This document shows positions 44,981 to 49,804 of a stretch of DNA of 49,804 nucleotides, in pieces (position 1 is the first letter of the stretch; each line of letters starts with the position of its first letter). Below the pieces are notes generated by a model, which was given only the letters and a program-made list of their open reading frames with translations, was not told where the DNA came from and made no database searches. Both the position numbers and the translations under genes were made by a program. Source of the DNA: Dehalococcoidia bacterium (GTDB taxonomy: Bacteria > Chloroflexota > Dehalococcoidia > GIF9 > AB-539-J10). The DNA lies in assembly GCA_014859205.1 (NCBI GenBank), contig JACUUR010000003.1, positions 1 to 49,804 of the forward strand. Direction: 5' to 3'.

Positions 44981-47533
44981 CGGCAGAAGACCCTGGAAGG
45001 CGCGGACCAGCAACCGGTTGCGCACGCGCGGCCACGCCTCTGTGATACGCGACCTATCGGCACCCGTCACTTTATACCTACCGTAGCAGGCACGGACATA
45101 CGTGTCCACTACCGTTTCCAGTTCTGACGACACATCCGGCAGCGTAGACGCCAGTCTCCGACCATATTCGTAAGGCGTGGAGTTCGCCTGCGGAGGCAGC
45201 CCGCTCAGTACACCAAGGTTGCCAATTCTTGCATAGGCCACACGCGGCTCTGCAACAGGTCCCAGCAGACGTCTCCACAGCAGCCAGACGATCACTACCA
45301 TAAGACCCAAGCCCAGCGACACGCCCAGCGGCCGTGCATACCACGGAGCGGCCACCCCGATAATCTCTCCATCCGCCGGAGGTTTTTCACTGCGTTCACT
45401 GTCACCGGGAGAAGGGCCGATCCCTTCGTCGATATCCCCAGGCGGAGGGGGAGCAGGCCATCCACGGGCAACGAGCGGGTAAGCGGGCGTGGGTTCAAAA
45501 GGTATCCAACCATACCCCGGGAAAAACACCTCGCTCCAGCTGTGGCTGTCTCGCACAATAAACTTCGTCGGCCCGGCCTGCCATTCGTCAGCCGGAAGCG
45601 TTATCGTCTCGTCAGGCGGCAGTGGATCCATAACCTCTCCAGGCCCATATCCCACCGCCATGCGGGCCGGCACTCCGGACACGCGGAGCAGAACGGTCAT
45701 GGCCGAGGCGAAGTACTGGCAATATCCTTTGTCAAGCTCAAACAGGAAGTAATCGACGCCGCACGCGCCGGGGGGCGGTGCCTCAATCTCCAGCGAATAG
45801 TCAAGAGTGCGCAGATAATCGCGAACGGCTACGGCCTTCTCGTACGGGTTATCGATCCCTCCTGTCAGTTCCTGCGCCAGTTCCATGACTCGAGGTGACA
45901 GAGCATCCGGAAGCTGCAGGTACCTGTCCAGGACCCAACCAGCATAGTCGGTACCCGCAGCACGCAAATCACCTGCAGTCGCTGTCGGCACAAGCACAGC
46001 AGCACGATATGAACTGCCTGCCGCCACCGTGTCTGTACTACGCACCGAAACCACGTCCAAGGGGACAGCCATACGCCGCTCGACGGTTACCCCTTCAACT
46101 CCTTCGCTGCCGTAGCTCCAGGAAACCACCCACATGTCCTCAGGCAGCACGGACCTGATCTCAGATTCGGTTAGCGGTCGGGCAGGGGCACCGCTCAGTT
46201 CCTGTAGCAGCAGAACAGACCGCTGCAGGTCCAGCGGGAGATCTCCGAATTCGAGGGATGACCTCAGTCCGCCCTCCGAAACTGACAGCTGATAACGAGC
46301 GGGCTCCAGCACATCCAGTCGGTAGCCAAGTGACATATTCACGGGATGGCCGCTCAAGTACAGAGGTTCTCCCGCTGCCAGGGAAACAAGACCCCTCACA
46401 GTCACCTCTACCGCCTGTAGCTTCCGAAACTCATCTGCTACTCCCTGCTCTGGCACCCAGTCTGCGGACACCAGACGGGTATCGCTGGTTGACCATCCAT
46501 CGCCACTGTAGAAGTCGTAGCTTCTGGCCCGCAGGTACAGTGCTAAGGGCGCTTCAACGATTAGAACAGGCTCTTCTCTCAGTGTTATGCCCCCTCCAAA
46601 GGGCTGAGCGTCGCCGAAGTAGTGTGCCGAGTCCGTCTTCCTCACCTGCACTCCCACCAGAACCCTCGCCAATTCGTCGCCCATGGCTCTCACCGGGTAG
46701 TTGATCCTCTGCCATGCTGCAGCGACGGGGTCAATCCTGACCGCCTGCAGAGGCAGCAAGGAGGTCACCAAAAGGACGGCCAATGCAAACCAGAGCCCAT
46801 CGGGCAGGCGGATCCCTGACTCATCCCGTAGATGCTGTATGCCGCTGTCCCTCCAGCCGTGTTGTCGCTCCAGAGTGAACATGCGCGCAATCAGAAGCAG
46901 GGCCATGAACAGGTACGGATACAGGTGAATCAACTGTTCCCTAGCAGGAAGGGTCGTCAGGCTGGCCACCAGGATGATTCCTCCGGGAAGCACGGCTCCC
47001 CATGTGTTATGCTTACGGAACAGAAACCATGCCGATACGAAGCCCACCAGCCACGAGGTCAACAGGAGAAAGAGGCTAAAGGGCAGCGTGTCGGCGCTGG
47101 TGCCGCCGCCAGCAAAAGCCTGCCACCATGCGACCAGACGGGCACCAACCTCCGCGAACCGGTCGAGGGTGCTCGCCTCTTCGGCCAGACCGGTAAGCCG
47201 ATAGAAGCTAACGAAGAGACCAACAAGCAAGCCGCCAAACGCTAATCGCCATGGTCCAAACCGCAGCTTGGCGAGAATAAGGCCTAGCAGCACACCGTAG
47301 AGTGCCGCACTGTACAATCCCGGTGTCGGTACCCACTGCGCACTGTCCATCGCCCAAACCGCCAGCAATACACAGAGCAGCAAGAGCAGGAACGTCATCC
47401 AGCCCTCGCTAGGGCCCCTCACAACCTGCCACAGCAAAGCCTTAGCACGCTCAGCAGCGCGCTCTGCGCCGGTCTTAACCCGCGTCAGTGCACGATGCGC
47501 GGCCCTGCTCAACGTTCCTATCTCCGTCTTCAT
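44960..47533 (-). CDS. Transglutaminase-like domain membrane protein (TgpA/DUF3488-like)
   Basis: N-terminal multi-TM region, DKGYCQYFASAMTVLLRVSGVPARMAVGY...DSHSWSEVFFPGYGWIPFEPTPAYP. Confidence 0.92.
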   Translation of the reverse strand: MKTEIGTLSRAAHRALTRVKTGAERAAERAKALLWQVVRGPSEGWMTFLLLLLCVLLAVWAMDSAQWVPTPGLYSAALYGVLLGLILAKLRFGPWRLAFGGLLVGLFVSFYRLTGLAEEASTLDRFAEVGARLVAWWQAFAGGGTSADTLPFSLFLLLTSWLVGFVSAWFLFRKHNTWGAVLPGGIILVASLTTLPAREQLIHLYPYLFMALLLIARMFTLERQHGWRDSGIQHLRDESGIRLPDGLWFALAVLLVTSLLPLQAVRIDPVAAAWQRINYPVRAMGDELARVLVGVQVRKTDSAHYFGDAQPFGGGITLREEPVLIVEAPLALYLRARSYDFYSGDGWSTSDTRLVSADWVPEQGVADEFRKLQAVEVTVRGLVSLAAGEPLYLSGHPVNMSLGYRLDVLEPARYQLSVSEGGLRSSLEFGDLPLDLQRSVLLLQELSGAPARPLTESEIRSVLPEDMWVVSWSYGSEGVEGVTVERRMAVPLDVVSVRSTDTVAAGSSYRAAVLVPTATAGDLRAAGTDYAGWVLDRYLQLPDALSPRVMELAQELTGGIDNPYEKAVAVRDYLRTLDYSLEIEAPPPGACGVDYFLFELDKGYCQYFASAMTVLLRVSGVPARMAVGYGPGEVMDPLPPDETITLPADEWQAGPTKFIVRDSHSWSEVFFPGYGWIPFEPTPAYPLVARGWPAPPPPGDIDEGIGPSPGDSERSEKPPADGEIIGVAAPWYARPLGVSLGLGLMVVIVWLLWRRLLGPVAEPRVAYARIGNLGVLSGLPPQANSTPYEYGRRLASTLPDVSSELETVVDTYVRACYGRYKVTGADRSRITEAWPRVRNRLLVRAFQGLLPRRFWLR

Positions 47534-47545
47534 CTTTCCACTCTA

Positions 47546-48841
47546 CTATGTGCCAGCAGTCGACATCAGTTCGCGCACTCCCGGTTGCTCAGAGAGGGGC
47601 AGCTCATGCGCACGCACAGGGTGGGACAGCGCCAGGGGAAGCAAGTCTCCTTTGCGGATCACATAGGCCGGAATCCCTGCGCTTACAAGCTCCGTCACCA
47701 CCTGAGAACGGGACCGGTCTCCTCCGAAGCTGGCGGGATCGACCAGCACCACTACGATGTTGAGGCCGCGGAAGGCCAGGTTTAGCAGTAGGGACACCCA
47801 CTCGGTGTCGGTGGAAGAGGTTACCACAAGTACCGAAGCGAACCTGCCGAATCTGGTCGCGTTCAGCGAAAGGACGTCGCTCAAGGAAACGTCGCCCTCG
47901 GTCCGGGAGCGGGCCAGTGTCTCCGACACTCTGGACATCTGCTGTGTGCCGCTCCCCAGGGGCAGAATGTAATCTTGATCGCCGTAGGCAATCAGCCCGG
48001 TCGAACGCTCCTCGGCAAGAGCAAGGTTTGCCAGCGATGCAGCGGCGGCAACAGCATACTCATCCGTCTTCTCCATGCCAGCGCTCTCCTGAACCTCCTG
48101 CTCCAGGTCCAGAACAATCCACACCTCGCCGTATCCCCCTGAGTCGAACTCCTTGGACATAAGTTGACCACGCCTGGCGGTGGACGGCCAGTGAATGCGA
48201 TTCAAGCTATCCCCGGGGCTGTACTCGCGAACAGTACCCGCATGAGAACTGCGAGTCTCGGGGCGATGGACCACCCTTTCATTGCCAGAGAGGCCGGCCA
48301 CCGGAAGGCCGAAATAGGGCAACTCCACAATAGGCGGGTAGACCACTGCCTTGATGACATCACCCTCTGTTTTCTGTGCGTGGAATAGTCCCAGAGGGTC
48401 GCTGCCACGTGCCACCAGCGGCCCGATGGTATAGACGCCCCGGGCGCAGCAAAATCTCTCCGCCTTCCACGCTTCCCAGCCGCGGGGAGGCAATTCGGCA
48501 GCTCCTCCACGCACATCGCCAGGCATATCGCTGACCTGCACGATTTCGATCCAGCCGGAAGGCAAGGGAGATTCATTGCATACATAGATGGACCCCTCAA
48601 GCGTGTCACCCACCTGCGCCACCGTCGCTTGCTCTTCCACCCACATACGCAGGCGGGACAGATTGACGCGGGTCCAAGCATAACCCACCACCAAGACCAG
48701 AGCCAGGAAATAGCTCAGACGATACAGGACACTATCCCCGCTGGCCAGAGCAAGTAGAAGCACGAAGGCAAGCAGCACTATCATACCCCTACCGCGTGGC
48801 GTGGTCTGGGCGTACAGGCGAGACAACCTTGCCTTGATCAT
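47546..48841 (-). CDS. DUF58 domain-containing protein
   Basis: VREYSPGDSLNRIHWPSTARRGQLMSKEFDSGG...VWIVLDLE. ATG 48841 used rather than ORF start 49003. Confidence 0.9.
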   Translation of the reverse strand: MIKARLSRLYAQTTPRGRGMIVLLAFVLLLALASGDSVLYRLSYFLALVLVVGYAWTRVNLSRLRMWVEEQATVAQVGDTLEGSIYVCNESPLPSGWIEIVQVSDMPGDVRGGAAELPPRGWEAWKAERFCCARGVYTIGPLVARGSDPLGLFHAQKTEGDVIKAVVYPPIVELPYFGLPVAGLSGNERVVHRPETRSSHAGTVREYSPGDSLNRIHWPSTARRGQLMSKEFDSGGYGEVWIVLDLEQEVQESAGMEKTDEYAVAAAASLANLALAEERSTGLIAYGDQDYILPLGSGTQQMSRVSETLARSRTEGDVSLSDVLSLNATRFGRFASVLVVTSSTDTEWVSLLLNLAFRGLNIVVVLVDPASFGGDRSRSQVVTELVSAGIPAYVIRKGDLLPLALSHPVRAHELPLSEQPGVRELMSTAGT

Positions 48842-49267
48842 GTGTCTACACCCGTATACTGAGCCTCTAAGTCCGAGCGATCTCCGACCAGGGCGCCAAA
48901 GCGTACTCTTTGTAGTATAACGCACGACATCGCAAAAGGTTGCATTAGCCCAACTCGCCTGGCATAGAGAACCTTGCCCGCTATATAGATCGCAGTCAGC
49001 CACTCACATTGTAGCCTCTGCCCTTACGGGAGGCAAACGACGTCAGCGGCTTCATTGAAAGGTCGAATCAGTGTAGGCCGTCTGTTCCCAACTTAACCCC
49101 GCCGGATAGTGTGAGGCCTTGCGTATGCAATGCACGTGTCGGTCCTCGCAGCAGGTACTGGGGATTATGTCAATCGGTGTATCTGCCCTGTTGCCAACCC
49201 ATGCGTAGCAGGACTAGAATACTCACGGACGCAGACATGGGAGCAGGTGGCAGTCTCTGATCAACAA

Positions 49268-49753
49268 ATGAGCGGTACGTTAGTCCTGGGCATCGGCAAT
49301 CGACTGGGCGGCGATGACGCCGCCGGGCCCTATCTAGTGGACAGGCTAAACCGGAGGCGGCAGAGGGCCAGACGGCCGGGCTCAGCTGAAATAGCTGCTA
49401 TAGACGCCGGCACTTCTCCCGAGAGCTATACCTCCCTGATCCGCCGGCACCAGCCCGATCTGCTGATACTGGTGGACGCCGCAGATATGGGACTGCCGCC
49501 GGGTTCTCTGCGCAGAATAAGGCCGGACGCTATCTCGATTGCATCCTTCTCCACACACCGTATGCCTCTGTCCGTGCTCATATCCTATACCAAGGAGCTC
49601 TGCCCGGAAGTGGTGCTCATCGGAGTGCAGCCTGAACAGACGAACGTAGGCACAGGCATGTCGGAGACGGTACACGAGAACGTGAGAGCACTGGCAGAGG
49701 CCATCCTCAAAGGGCGCACAGATGAGATCCCGTTGCTGGAACGGGGGACCTAG
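49268..49753 (+). CDS. Hydrogenase maturation protease (HycI-like)
   Basis: LVLGIGNRLGGDDAAGPYLVDRL...IDAGTSPESYT...LILVDAADMG...STHRMPLSVLI...VLIGVQPEQTNVGTGMSETV. ATG 49268 preferred. Confidence 0.88.
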   Translation: MSGTLVLGIGNRLGGDDAAGPYLVDRLNRRRQRARRPGSAEIAAIDAGTSPESYTSLIRRHQPDLLILVDAADMGLPPGSLRRIRPDAISIASFSTHRMPLSVLISYTKELCPEVVLIGVQPEQTNVGTGMSETVHENVRALAEAILKGRTDEIPLLERGT

Positions 49754-49804
49754 CTCTGATCAGCAGTATCTACTGAAGCCTGCACGCCGGGCTTCTTTCT
49801 CTTC

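Overview
A 49.8 kb bacterial chromosomal window, about 55-60% GC. The gene content looks like a Dehalococcoidia-type Chloroflexota, but that is an inference from protein impressions only. I saw no transposase, integrase or CRISPR array. Most of the window is core housekeeping: gatB, secG, trmO, coaE, ispF, ispD, radA, clpC, rsmD, coaD, proC, leuS, gltX, uvrB, pepA, acyP, rnc, a PcrA/UvrD helicase, mutL, and moxR/DUF58/transglutaminase genes. Two accessory blocks stand out. (1) At 3.67-8.63 kb is a colinear putative arsenic locus: ArsR (ECCVCE metal-site motif, palindromic operator), an ArsP/DUF318 permease, a CxxC thioredoxin-like protein, two small proteins, a DGC-domain protein, a fusion of an MtrA-like corrinoid-binding domain with a CFeSP-like [4Fe-4S] domain, and an ACR3 efflux pump. 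No ArsM or ArsC is present, which suggests a corrinoid-dependent organoarsenical route. (2) At 8.7-13.4 kb is a tandem family of four exported Ig/PKD-like proteins with shuffled modules. It is followed by a thioredoxin/DsbD-like membrane protein that shares its N-terminal anchor with the last Ig-like paralog. Other observations include promoters placed directly on start codons (candidate leaderless mRNAs), alternative hairpins upstream of ACR3 and pcrA, two unlisted small ORFs (47 and 49 aa), and an orphan biotinyl-domain protein coupled to clpC. No database search was run; assignments rest on motif and family recognition.
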